Assembly (NCBI GenBank): GCA_027563935.2
Contig: CM050451.1
Location: forward strand, 103,939,565 to 104,003,564
Length of the DNA: 64,000 nt
Reading direction: 5' to 3'
DNA from: Costus lasius
Lineage: Eukaryota; Streptophyta; Magnoliopsida; Zingiberales; Costaceae
Position numbers and translations under genes: made by a program. Under the pieces are notes generated by a model. The model had not been told where the DNA came from. It saw only the letters and a list, made by a program, of their open reading frames with translations, and searched no databases. Each line of letters begins with the position of its first letter. The stretch's first letter is position 1. Positions 33,932 through 45,633 of this stretch are shown one piece after another.

Positions 33932-35761
33932 ATGGAACTAGCTGCCTTAAGGGAAATGGTGACCAAGATGTGTGAAAGCATGGATGACCTGAGGGCTGAA
34001 ATGAAGGAAATTAGTCAAAGGGTTCTAAGTGTTGAAAGCCATGCAGAAGAAAGACCACTTAGTCGTCCTTCTAGCGAGCAATTCTTAAGGATTTCCCAGA
34101 GTCTTCCCATAGAAATCAGCCTCTCAGGAGAGACTTCCATCAAACTCGAGAATGGGAAGGTCACCATGGCCAACCCAATTTTCAGAATAGGCATAGGGAT
34201 GATGATGTGCAGAGGTCCATCAAACTCACCCCTCCAACTTTTAGTGGGTCTCTTGACCCTAGGGATTTTTCTCGACTGGTTATCTAGGCTGGAGCATTAC
34301 TTCGATTGGAGCATGATGCCTGAGCATAGCAAGGTTAGATTCACCCGATGCCTCCTTGAAGGATCAGCTAGACTATATTGGAGCAGTGTTGAGAACAATT
34401 TAGATAGAGACAATTGGCCGCCCATAGATAGATGGGATGAGATGCTCCAAAAGTTAAAAGAGAAATATGTTCCTTCCTCATTTAATGACAAGCTTTTGGA
34501 TCAAGTCTATAGCCTCACTCAAGGAAGCTTGACCATAGACGATTACACCACTAAATTTGATGAGGTCCTTCTTAGGAGTGGGATTCGTGAAACACCTAGG
34601 TGCACCTTAAGTAGATACAAGAATGGGCTAAGATCTGAAATTAAGAGAAACTTGACCTACTACCAGATAGACACCATGGAGCAATGCTACCAAAGAGCCC
34701 TTGATGTAGAGCAGAACCTTAGGGTAGCCTATAGGAAAGAAACTAGTTTTTCTAGACCCATCCCTAGGACTTCCACTCCTAGTCCTGCCCAAGTCAAGCC
34801 CAACCCAACTCCCCTCAAAGAACCCTCTAGGGTAACTTGTCATGCTTGTAGACAACCCGGTCATTTCATGAAGGACTGTCCTAAGAGAGTTCTATATTTG
34901 GAAGAAGAAACACAAGAGGAAGAAGCTTATGAGGAACACCATGAGGAAACACATAACCCCGATGCTAGTTGTCACGTATGGGGAGCTGAGGACTATGATA
35001 GTGACCAAGCCCAAGGTACCTTAGGAGTAGTTAGGTGTACTCTCATTAAGCCTTCTAGTGAGGATTGGCATAGGAGTAGTATTTTCCATACTTACACTAA
35101 GTGCAACGGTCAGGTTTGCAAGGTAGTGATAGATGGGGGTAGTAGCCTTAATGCTATATCTCACACAGCTGTGACCAAGTTCAATCTTAAGTTAGAGCCT
35201 CATCCAACCCCATATAGTATTTCATGGGTTAATCAAGCTAGTGTCCCTGTAGCTCATAGATGCCAAGTGCCTTTGCAGTTTGCCATCTACCAAGGGAAGG
35301 TATGGTGCGACGTTATCACAATGGACGTTGCCCAAGTCCTCCTTGGCCACCCATGGCTTTATGACATGGATGTTATCCACTATGGGCGGACTAACACTTA
35401 TGTCTTTAGCCATGACGGGCAGAAGGTCAAACTCAAACCATCCATGCCTAAAGAGCTTAGAGCCTCCACTAGCAAGGGAAAGATAGAAGATTCTAAGTCC
35501 CCTAAACCAACCATTCAACTGATTAGGCCCCAAGCCTTCACCAAGGAATACCAGGAGACTCAACAAATGTATACCCTCATTGTTAAAGAAACCAATTCTG
35601 AATCTGAATCTCATGTCCCACCTGAGGTAGAATCCCTTTTACTAGACTATAGTGAGCTTACGCCTGAGGACCTCCCCAAGGATCTTCCGCCTTTAAGGGA
35701 CATCCAACATGTTATAGATCTCATTCCTAGCTCAACTTTACCAAACCTGCCACACTATAGG
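33932..35761 (+). CDS. Outer gypsy gag and protease, interrupted at its 3' side by the inner element
   Basis: An uninterrupted frame from an ATG 200 bp after the LTR. A short N-terminal coiled-coil-like segment precedes the gag core (WLSRLEHYFDWSMMPEHSKV, GSARLYWSSV, QGSLTIDDYTTKFDEVLL) at about residues 110-255. A CCHC knuckle CHACRQPGHFMKDC follows at about 303, then an acidic linker. The retropepsin is near residue 399, with VIDGGSSLNAIS and VLLGHPWLYDMDV. At 35761 the frame runs into the inner LTR. Skipping the inner element, it continues in phase at 45639 with [20 protein letters not shown], the usual link into RT. Confidence 0.9.
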
Positions 35762-38314
35762 TGTAACATCCCTCACAATCACACCCCACACGCATACAAG
35801 TAAAAATACGGGGTTTTAAAAATTTTTACTCTTCCATTAAAACATAAGAAGAAAGTGGCATCGAAGGACATTACTACGGAACTGAAAACCGCACAGAACT
35901 GAGTAGGATCGATTACTAGGAAATAGAAATCCGGCAGCAAGTATACTAAATTACTGCTGCACAGACCCACATATCTTGGAACAAAACAGATGTCCACACT
36001 ACACATATGTGGAGAACACAAATTTCGGAAATATTGCAGAAACTGATTATTCAGATACCAAATACAACAATAATTCGGTTACACATCTCAAGGTATTTCG
36101 AATATAGTAACTCGGTTACACATTTCAGAATAAGAACAATTTCAATTCTCATGACTCCAAAACTCGTATCCAACAATAAAACGAGACAACTATAATATAA
36201 TATCCTGAAAACAGGCATAAGCCCTCAGGAGAAAAAACGTGTCATATAAGTAAGTTAGGCACGCAGGCCTGATAGATCTTTAGAAGACAACTCTTAGAAA
36301 TTATATAAAACATTAGCATCATAACAAATTAAGTAGCTGTAGCAATCACTGTCCTGATGTCTCACCTGAAAATATTTAAACAACGGGGGTGAGCTAAAAA
36401 GCTCAGTGAGTAAAAGACACTAAAAGCCATCCATAGTACACATCAAAAAAATATCATGCTTGCAGATAAGACACTTAACATGCACACTCATATCAGAAAC
36501 AAAACATAATCAAATACAGACACTTATAACAATAGGCATCAAGCATGAAGTAGGATATAAGTATACCAACCCATTCCAACTAATCACACCGCCCAACACA
36601 TCTATACTACAGATCGAAACAGAACTACAGAAATCAGAGCTGACAGACAGAAAATCAGAATTTTCAGAATCCAAACAGATAGTCTACATCGGAAACAGAA
36701 AGGCCACAGAAGGCCTGAAGACCACAGAAGGTCTGACCCCACCTCTGCCGAGGACGAGACATGCATGCATATCAGAAACAGAATGGTAGAGGAGGTATCA
36801 GTGGGTGGCCCCCATCTCGTCAGGACGTGGCACTCTGGCCTCCAATACCCAGAACAGAACAGAAATAGTGGAGGGAGAACGGAAGGTGAGACCAGCTCAC
36901 ATCTACCCTTCACTAGTGTCTCATGGGTCGTAGTAGACTATCAGCACCATTACAGCGCCACAGAAGGAGGGTAAGGACACGGAAGAGTGCTACACTAGGG
37001 CATAATTTTTACAGAACAGGTCATGCTGAAACGGAGGAGTAGGACTAACCACTACTCAATTCTCACATCATGCCCAAAGTGTCTCACAAACCAGAAAATG
37101 ACACACCCCAATATCCAGTCCTTAACAAAATTACAATTTGCAGAAAATCAAAGCTGAACACTCTTCATAATTTTTACCATCAACCAGAAGTAATATATGA
37201 GTGAATTCCTTAGATTTCATAAAATTATCCTTAATTCAGGTCAAACCATTCTATGTTCTCACAAGGTTATAACACATTCAAAGTTTCAGAAAATTCACAA
37301 CATATATACAGAACAGAAATTATTCGCGTAACAAACAATTAAACAAGCCTAGAAATTATAGGGAAATATATATAGATACTCATTGCACTATTCTTCCCCA
37401 AAATTTCAAAAAAAAATCGTGAGCCATAAAATCACTGCAAGGGGCGAAATTTTCAGAATCCTTGCAGAACATACAAATTTCATGAAAATAATTTCAGTTC
37501 CCCACTACAGATAATTTTAATTGCACGTTTGTGAAGGAAAATGACAAAAGCCCCAAAATTGGCCCGAACCATGATTTTCGAAAATCCCTAAGTTCTTAGT
37601 TAAATCCTCAAATTTTGTTTTCTCTAAAATTTCTCATCAAGCAAATAAATTTTAGAAGAACTACAGACCACAATTTAAGAGATTAAACCATACAGGATAA
37701 ATTTTTCTCACAAAGGAATATTCGTCCGGCACAGGTAAATTTCGAATTTCACATATGCACAAATTTACTTGTAGATTTTTGGTTCATACAGATAATCGTT
37801 GCAAATAACGAATTTTAATTGACTGATAATCTACAATTTAGCGGATTAGACTCCTTAGGATCGAATTACTCACTAGAAAAATCGTCCACAGAGAAAAACG
37901 CCAAGACAGAGGATCAAGGATCACCAGGAAATTCGTCCACCACCAGTCTGCCACCACCAGCGTCAGGAATTTCAGGAGGCGCCAAGCACAGTGAGGGGCG
38001 ACAACCAAAGGCGGCTAGGGCAAGAAAACCAACAAAAGTTGTGAGGGAGAGGAGCCCTCACGCAATTCCTCTTTTTCTCCCACCCCAAACGGATCCAAGA
38101 TCCAATAACCCAGTTAACTTAAGTGAAAAAAAATTGGTTTTATGGGCTTACCTGGGCTTAACCACCCTGCGCCACTCCAATAACATCAGAAATATGCGCC
38201 ACCATGGTGGAAGGAATTCCAGGAGCAAAGAATCAAGGTTGAGGGTTCAAATCCCCAACCAAAATAATTATTTTTGCCCTTAAATCATAATTCAGAAAAA
38301 TCGAGGGCGTTACA
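35762..38314 (-). repeat. 3' LTR of the Tekay-like element
   Basis: 2553 bp, TGTAACATCC to GGGCGTTACA on the plus strand. Contains one copy of the GACCACAGAAGGTCTGA unit near 36720. A tRNA B-box-like word GGTTCAAATCC lies near 38245. Confidence 0.92.
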
Positions 38315-38343
38315 TCCTCCCCCCCTTATAGAGCTTTAGTCCT

Positions 38344-41300
38344 CTAAAGCTGACCAAGCCCGTCACTGAACAGGTGAGGATGCTCCTTTCTCATATCTGC
38401 TTCAACCTCCCAAGAGGCTTCTTCAACAGACTGATTTCCCCAGATGACTTTCACAAGTGGAATAACCTTATTTCTCAGCACTTTCTCTTTTCTATCTTCA
38501 ATTCTGAGAGGTTTCACCACAAAAGTCATGTTCTCTTCAAGCTGAAGAGGTTCCAACTCTAGAACATGAGAAGGATCAGAACAATATTTTCTGAGTGCAG
38601 AAACATGGAACACATTATGGAGGTGTTCCAGTGATGGGGGCAGAGCAAGTCGGTATGCCACAAGTCCAACCCTCTCAATGATATCAAAGGGACCAATGTA
38701 CCTGGGACTCAATTTCCCCCTCTTCCCAAATCTCATCACCCCTTTCATAGGTGAGACTTTTAGGAAAACATGCTCTCCCACCAAAAACTCAAGAGGACGC
38801 CGCCTCACATCAGCATAACTCTTCTGTCTATCCTGAGCAATCTTCATCTTTCTCTGAATTTCTCTGATCTTCTCAGTGGCTTCCTGAACAGCATCAGACC
38901 TTAGCACTGTTCTGTCCCCAGTTTCCTCCCAGCATATAGGTGTTCTGCATTTCCTCCCATATAGGGCCTCATACGGAGCCATCTGTATGCTAGAGTGAAA
39001 GCTATTGTTGTAGGTGAACTCTATCAGTGATAAGTCCAGATCCCACTCAACAGACCAGTCAACCACATAAGATCTCAGAAGATCCTCAAGTGTCTGAATA
39101 GTTCTCTCTGTCTGACCATCAGATTGAGGATGATATGCAGTGCTGAAACTCAGATTAGTTCCCAAATCTTCCTGTAATTTCTTCCAAAACCTGGACAGAA
39201 ATCGAGGATCACGGTCAGAGACAATGTCCAAGGGAACTCCATGCAATCTGACAATCTCATCGATGTACAGTTTTGCTAACCGATCCAAACTGTAAGTCAT
39301 TTTGATCGGTAAGAAGTGAGCTGACTTCGTGAGTCTGTCCACAATCACCCATACGGCATCATGATTCCTTCTGGTATTGGGCAGTCCACACACAAAGTCC
39401 ATACTGATATGCTCCCACTTCCACTGAGGAATAGGGAGAGACTGCATCAAACCGCCCAGGCTCTGATGCTCAGCCTTCACGGTTTGGCAAGTCAAACATC
39501 TGGACACAAACAAATGCACATCCTTCTTCATACCATGCCACCAGAAAGTCTTTTTCAGATCCTGATACATCTTGGTACTACCAGGATGAACGGTATACTT
39601 AGTGCAATGGCTTTCCTTAAGAATTTCATTTCTCAACTCAGGGTCCTCAGGGACACAGACCCTTCCACGGAATCTGAGGAGACCATCATCCGACCTACTG
39701 AAATTCTCAACCCAGCCTTGCTCCGACCTCTCTTTCCACGGTAGAATATCCGGATCTGACTGCTGCCCTGATCTCAGTCTCTGCAGTAAGTCTGACTGAA
39801 CCCTGAGAGAAGCTAGAAGACCGCCTCTCTCACCCGGAGTCACACTCAGATGTATGTCACTGAACTCCTGCAATAGTCGCCACTCCTGGACTCGCAGTGC
39901 AGCTATCTGAGTCACAGGATACCGACTAAGAGCATCAGCCACCACATTGGCTTTACCAGACTGATATTGGATGGTGAAGTCATAATCCTTTATCCATTCA
40001 AGCCATCGCCTCTGTCTCATATTCAGCTCTTTCTGAGTGAAGATATACTTCAAGCTCTGGTGATCTGTAAACAATTCAAATGTCTGTCCAAACAGATAGT
40101 GCCTCCAGATCTTCAAAGCAAAAACTACAGCTGCCAACTCCAGATCATGAGTGGGGTAGTTTACCTCATAGTCTTTGAGTTGCCTTGAAGCATAAGCAAC
40201 TACCTTTCCTTGCTGCATCAGTACAGCACCCAGACCCTTACCAGAGGCATCAGTGTACACAGTGAACTTCTCTCCATCACAGGGAATGATGAGGATAGGA
40301 GCACTGGTCAGTCTCCTTTTCAGTTCCTGAAAACTAGACTCACAATTATCAGACCACTCAAACTTCAAATTCTTTCTAGTTAGCTTAGTCAGAGGACCAG
40401 CCAGCTTGGAAAAACCCTCCACAAAGCGGCGGTAGTATCCAGCTAAGCCCAGAAAACTTCTGACCTCAGTCGCTGTAGTTGGTCTTCCCCAGTGAAGAAT
40501 GGCCTCCACCTTCACTGGATCCACAGACACACCCTGGCCAGAAATAATGTGCCCCAGAAAGCCAATCTGATATAGCCAGAACTCACATTTGCTGGCCTTA
40601 GCATACAGCTGCTTCAGCCGCAGAATCTCCAGCACCTTGCGCAAATCCTGAGAGTGATCTTGCGCATTCTTGGAGTAGATCAGAATATCATCAATGAAGA
40701 CGACCACACATTTGTCCAGGAGCTCATGAAATACCCTGTTCATCAGATCCATAAACACCGCAGGGGCATTTGTCAGTCCAAAGGGCATAACAAGAAACTC
40801 ATAGTGCCCATACCTGGTCCTGAATGCAGTTTTAGGTACATCCTCCTCCTGAACTCTCAGCTGATAATAGCCAGACCTCAGGTCAATTTTAGAGAATACA
40901 GTAGCACCCTGCAACTGATCAAAGAGATCATCAATACGGGGTAATGGGTACTTATTCTTAACGGTCACTTGGTTGAGTTGACGGTAATCGATGCACATGC
41001 GCAAAGTACCATCCTTCTTCTTCACAAATAACACAGGTGCTCCCCATGGAGAAACACTGGGTCGAATATACCCCTTCTCTAATAGTTCTTCCAGTTGCTT
41101 CTTCAGCTCTGTCAGTTCTGAAGTTGCCATCCTGTAAGGAGCTTTAGATATCGGTGCCGTGCCTGGCAACAACTTGATACCAAACTCAACTTCTCTGCTG
41201 GGTGGTAACCCAGATAAATCATCAGAGAAGACGTCAGTAAACTCTCTTACCACAGGAATTCTAGCCAGATCCAAATCAGGCTCAGTCTGCACCTTGACAT

Positions 41301-42915
41301 GCGCCAGATACCCCTTGCAGCCCTGGGCTAAAAGCTTCCTGGCCTGCAGATGAGATATCACCAAAGGCTCCTGTTCTGAAATCCGGCCTTGGATAACCAG
41401 TTGCTGTCCATCACTTAGATGCAGAGTAATTAACTTTTCAAAACAATCTAAAGTAGCATGATAGGCAGACAGCCAATCCATGCCCAGAATGATGTCATAG
41501 TCTTTCATAGGAAGACTAAACAAATTAATAGGTAAATCATATCCTTCAACCTTAATCAAACAGTCAGGATATGTTATATCTGTAGATACGGCCTCACCCA
41601 TAGGTGTATGAACAGAAATATAGAAATCAAGTATCCTAGGCAACACAGGCAGACATAGTGCAAAACATGCAGACACAAAGGATAAATTGGCACCAGGATC
41701 AAAAAGAATGCGTGCCAAATAACTAAACACATAAAGTGTACCTTCCACCATGGACTTCGAAGCCGAAGCATCCCTCTCCGCGATGGCATACACGCGAGTC
41801 TGCACAGTAGGCTTCTCACCCTGTCCTCTAGCATCCGGCATAGGACAGTCCTTAATCATATGCCCCACCTTACCACATCTGAAGCAAGCGCCAGTCTTCC
41901 TGTAGCACTCATTATCCTGATGTTTAGTGCTCCCACAGTGGAGACACTTCTTGCCATTCTGAGAAACTGTGCTGGCTGGCTTCTGATAAGGTTTGTATCT
42001 GCCCTTATTGTCTTTCTTCTCTTTCTTGAAATTCTTCTTATCCTTACCACCCAGAGTGGGTGCGTAAGTCACAGAAGTAGGGGCAGATGCAGTGACTGAA
42101 ATAGTATCAACAGCCATCTCAGCAATGCACCTCTCAGCAGTGCGAGCCCTGTCTACCACTTCAGCATAAGACTCCAAGTGTAGCATAGCTACCCTTGTCC
42201 TGATGTCTTTCCTCAAACCCCGCTGAAACTTCTTGGCTCTTCTTTCCTCGGTGTTGACTAAGTGAGGAGCATACCCCGACAACCGAGCGAATGTGGCCTC
42301 ATACTGATCCACCGTCAGGTCGCCCTGCTCAAGATGAATAAACTCCACCTCGCGCTCCTCAGATAAGCTAGAGGGGAAAAACTTGGCATTGAACTTCATC
42401 ATGAAGTACTGCCAATCAACAACTCTGGATTCAGTTGCCGCCAGTCTGACGACTCCCTTCCACCAGTCTTCGGCATCTCCACGCAACATGAAGACAGATA
42501 AACATAGCTTGTCTGCATCATCACAGCGCAAAACCTGGAAAATCTTTTCTAGTGCCAAAAGCCAATCCTCAGCCGCTCTGGGCCCCGGACTACCATAAAA
42601 TGCAGTCGGGTTCAGGTGCTGAAACTCTCGAACCAACCGAGCATATCGTTGATGTGCGCCATCACCCAGAGGAGAACCAGCGCCACCCACACAGTGTCCA
42701 GCCGGTTGTGACTGTGACTGAGGCTGTGTCTGCGACAGCCGCTGCAATAACTGTTGCTGAACCTCCATGTGTTGCGCCTGCTGCTGCTGCATCATCTGAG
42801 TTTGCTGCTGGATGAATGCGTTCTGTTGTTGCATCATAGCAGTCATAGCCTCCATGGCCTGCCTCAGATCAGACTGTTGATCACTGTTGCTACTGCTAGA
42901 TCTTGGTCGCACCAT
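38344..42915 (-). CDS. Tekay-like gag-pol polyprotein, 1523 residues, uninterrupted
   Basis: One frame from ATG at 42915 to a stop at 38344. It begins with a Gln-rich N-terminus, then the gag core (about residues 95-270) and a CCHC knuckle [14 protein letters not shown] at about 344. The protease at about 402 has FDPGA where DSGA or DTGA is canonical, and [12 protein letters not shown] runs about 560-800 with the FIDD box near 738. RNase H ([24 protein letters not shown]) is followed by integrase with its HHCC finger (about 1095-1150) and catalytic core ([34 protein letters not shown]). The C-terminus ([20 protein letters not shown]) matches the integrase-linked chromodomain of Tekay/Del chromoviruses, thought to guide insertion to particular chromatin. 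No frameshift or stop is visible. Confidence 0.95.
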   Translation of the reverse strand: MVRPRSSSSNSDQQSDLRQAMEAMTAMMQQQNAFIQQQTQMMQQQQAQHMEVQQQLLQRLSQTQPQSQSQPAGHCVGGAGSPLGDGAHQRYARLVREFQHLNPTAFYGSPGPRAAEDWLLALEKIFQVLRCDDADKLCLSVFMLRGDAEDWWKGVVRLAATESRVVDWQYFMMKFNAKFFPSSLSEEREVEFIHLEQGDLTVDQYEATFARLSGYAPHLVNTEERRAKKFQRGLRKDIRTRVAMLHLESYAEVVDRARTAERCIAEMAVDTISVTASAPTSVTYAPTLGGKDKKNFKKEKKDNKGRYKPYQKPASTVSQNGKKCLHCGSTKHQDNECYRKTGACFRCGKVGHMIKDCPMPDARGQGEKPTVQTRVYAIAERDASASKSMVEGTLYVFSYLARILFDPGANLSFVSACFALCLPVLPRILDFYISVHTPMGEAVSTDITYPDCLIKVEGYDLPINLFSLPMKDYDIILGMDWLSAYHATLDCFEKLITLHLSDGQQLVIQGRISEQEPLVISHLQARKLLAQGCKGYLAHVKVQTEPDLDLARIPVVREFTDVFSDDLSGLPPSREVEFGIKLLPGTAPISKAPYRMATSELTELKKQLEELLEKGYIRPSVSPWGAPVLFVKKKDGTLRMCIDYRQLNQVTVKNKYPLPRIDDLFDQLQGATVFSKIDLRSGYYQLRVQEEDVPKTAFRTRYGHYEFLVMPFGLTNAPAVFMDLMNRVFHELLDKCVVVFIDDILIYSKNAQDHSQDLRKVLEILRLKQLYAKASKCEFWLYQIGFLGHIISGQGVSVDPVKVEAILHWGRPTTATEVRSFLGLAGYYRRFVEGFSKLAGPLTKLTRKNLKFEWSDNCESSFQELKRRLTSAPILIIPCDGEKFTVYTDASGKGLGAVLMQQGKVVAYASRQLKDYEVNYPTHDLELAAVVFALKIWRHYLFGQTFELFTDHQSLKYIFTQKELNMRQRRWLEWIKDYDFTIQYQSGKANVVADALSRYPVTQIAALRVQEWRLLQEFSDIHLSVTPGERGGLLASLRVQSDLLQRLRSGQQSDPDILPWKERSEQGWVENFSRSDDGLLRFRGRVCVPEDPELRNEILKESHCTKYTVHPGSTKMYQDLKKTFWWHGMKKDVHLFVSRCLTCQTVKAEHQSLGGLMQSLPIPQWKWEHISMDFVCGLPNTRRNHDAVWVIVDRLTKSAHFLPIKMTYSLDRLAKLYIDEIVRLHGVPLDIVSDRDPRFLSRFWKKLQEDLGTNLSFSTAYHPQSDGQTERTIQTLEDLLRSYVVDWSVEWDLDLSLIEFTYNNSFHSSIQMAPYEALYGRKCRTPICWEETGDRTVLRSDAVQEATEKIREIQRKMKIAQDRQKSYADVRRRPLEFLVGEHVFLKVSPMKGVMRFGKRGKLSPRYIGPFDIIERVGLVAYRLALPPSLEHLHNVFHVSALRKYCSDPSHVLELEPLQLEENMTFVVKPLRIEDRKEKVLRNKVIPLVKVIWGNQSVEEASWEVEADMRKEHPHLFSDGLGQL

Positions 42916-43062
42916 TTTTTTTTACCTGCATCACATAACACGGTAGAATAACAACCAATATTCAATCACGGATCAGATCCTATCTTGGTTTCTAGCAATA
43001 CACAAACAGAGTTTTCCTTTCCCGGAGTTTCTAATTGCTAGTAATATCCCTCTTATACCATC

Positions 43063-45633
43063 TGTAACATCCCTCACAATCACACCCCACACGCATACAA
43101 GTAAAAATACGGGGTTTTAAAAATTTTTACTCTTCCATTAAAACATAAGAAGAAAGCGGCATCAAAGGACATTACTACGGAACTGAAAACCGCACAGAAC
43201 TGAGTAGGATCGATTACTAGGAAATAGAAATCCGGCAGCAAGTATACTAAATTACTGCTGCACAGACCCACATATCTTGGAACAAAACAGATGTCCACAC
43301 TACACATATGTGGAGAACACAAATTTCAGAAATATTGCAGAAACTGATTATTCAGATACCAAATACAACAATAATTCGGTTACACATCTCAAGGTATTTC
43401 GAATACAGTAACTCGGTTACACATTTCAGAATAAGAACAATTTCAATTCTCATGACTCCAAAACTCGTATCCAACAATAAAACGAGACAACTATAATATA
43501 ATATCCTGAAAACAGGCATAAGCCCTCAGGAGAAAAAACGTGTCATATAAGTAAGTTAGGCACGCAGGCCTGATAGATCTTTAGAAGACAACTCTTAGAA
43601 ATTATATAAAACATTAGCATCATAACAAATTAAGTAGCTGTAGCAATCACTGTCCTGATGTCTCACCTGAAAATATTTAAACAACGGGGGTGAGCTAAAA
43701 AGCTCAGTGAGTAAAAGACACTAAAAGCCATCCATAGTACACATCAAAAAAATATCATGCTTGCAGATAAGACACTTAACATGCACACTCATATCAGAAA
43801 CAAAACATAATCAAATACAGACACTTATAACAATAGGCATCAAGCATGAAGTAGGATATAAGTATACCAACCCATTCCAACTAATCACACCGCCCAACAC
43901 ATCTATACTACAGATCGAAACAGAACTACAGAAATCAGAGCTGACAGACAGAAAATCAGAATTTTCAGAATCCAAACAGATAGTCTACATCGGAAACAGA
44001 AAGGCCACAGAAGGCCTGAAGACCACAGAAGGTCTGATGACCACAGAAGGTCTGACCCCACCTCTGCCGAGGACGAGACATGCATGCATATCAGAAACAG
44101 AATGGTAGAGGAGGTATCAGTGGGTGGCCCCCGTCTCGTCAGGACGTGGCACTCTGGCCTCCAATACCCAGAACAGAACAGAAATAGTGGAGGGAGAACG
44201 GAAGGTGAGACCAGCTCACATCTACCCTTCACTAGTGTCTCATGGGTCGTAGTAGACTATCAGCACCATTACAGCGCCACAGAAGGAGGGTAAGGACACG
44301 GAAGAGTGCTACACTAGGGCATAATTTTTACAGAACAGGTCATGCTGAAACGGAGGAGTAGGACTAACCACTACTCAATTCTCACATCATGCCCAAAGTG
44401 TCTCACAAACCAGAAAATGACACACCCCAATATCCAGTCCTTAACAAAATTACAATTTGCAGAAAATCAAAGCTGAACACTCTTCATAATTTTTACCATC
44501 AACCAGAAGTAATATATGAGTGAATTCCTTAGATTTCATAAAACTATCCTTAATTCAGGTCAAACCATTCTATGTTCTCACAAGGTTATAACACATTCAA
44601 AGTTTCAGAAAATTCACAACATATATACAGAACAGAAATTATTCACGTAACAAACAATTAAACAAGCCTAGAAATTATAGGGAAATATATATAGATACTC
44701 ATTGCACTATTCTTCCCCAAAATTTTAAAAAAAAACCGTGAGCCATAAAATCACTGCAAGGGGCGAAATTTTCAGAATCCTTGCAGAACATACAAATTTC
44801 ATGAAAATAATTTCAGTTCCCCACTACAGATAATTTTAATTGCACGTTTGTGAAGGAAAATGACAAAAGCCCCAAAATTGGCCCGAACCATGATTTTCGA
44901 AAATCCCTAAGTTCTTAGTTAAATCCTCAAATTTTGTTTTCTCTAAAATTTCTCATCAAGCAAATAAATTTTAGAAGAACTACAGACCACAATTTAAGAG
45001 ATTAAACCATACAGGATAAATTTTTCTCACAAAGGAATATTCGTCCGGCACAGGTAAATTTCGAATTTCACATATGCACAAATTTACTTGTAGATTTTTG
45101 GTTCATACAGATAATCGTTGCAAATAACGAATTTTAATTGACTGATAATCTACAATTTAGCGGATTAGACTCCTTAGGATCGAATTACTCACTAGAAAAA
45201 TCGTCCACAGAGAAAAACGCCAAGACAGAGGATCAAGGATCACCAGGAAATTCGTCCACCACCAGTCTGCCACCACCAGCGTCAGGAATTTCAGGAGGCG
45301 CCAAGCACAGTGAGGGGCGACAACCAAAGGCGGCTAGGGCAAGAAAACCAACAAAAGTCGTGAGGGAGAGGAGCCCTCACGCAATTCCTCTTTTTCTCCC
45401 ACCCCAAACAGATCCAAGATCCAATAACCCAGTTAACTTAAGTGAAAAAAAATCGGTTTTATGGGCTTACCTGGGCTTAACCACCCTGCGCCACTCCAAT
45501 AACATCAGAAATATGCACCACCATGGTGGAAGGAATTCCAGGAGCAAAGAATCAAGGTTGAGGGTTCAAATCCCCAACCAAAATAATTATTTTTGCCCTT
45601 AAATCATAATTCAGAAAAATCGAGGGCGTTACA
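43063..45633 (-). repeat. 5' LTR of the Tekay-like element
   Basis: 2571 bp. Carries two tandem copies of an 18-bp unit (GACCACAGAAGGTCTGAT) near 44020-44055 where the other LTR has one. A matching 154-codon open frame in both LTRs runs antisense to the element and lacks an ATG, so it is not annotated as a gene. Confidence 0.92.

Larger units (their letters stand above)
35762..45633 (-). mobile_element. Young Tekay/Del-like Ty3/gypsy chromovirus with intact gag-pol frame
   Basis: A 9872-bp element on the minus strand with LTRs 35762-38314 and 43063-45633 and a perfect duplication ATAGG (35757-35761, 45634-45638). The polypurine tract (complement of TCCTCCCCCCCTTATAG) adjoins 38314. A primer site, complement of CCCTCTTATACCA, adjoins 43063. 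The two LTRs differ by about a dozen single bases, nearly all transitions, and one 18-bp unit. All structural parts needed for an autonomous element are present. Confidence 0.95.

Noticed and set aside
36460..36913. Short frames in both orientations, repeated near 43761-44232
   Set aside because: Located in the Tekay-like LTRs; the repetition is due to the two LTR copies.
38237..38262. A real tRNA gene around the B-box-like word
   Set aside because: No acceptor stem, anticodon arm or A box at proper spacing; only the T-arm-like word is present.
37819..38283. 154-codon open frame, repeated at 45138-45602
   Set aside because: Both copies are the same LTR sequence, antisense to the element's own gag-pol and without an ATG start. 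Duplication reflects the LTR pair, not a gene family.
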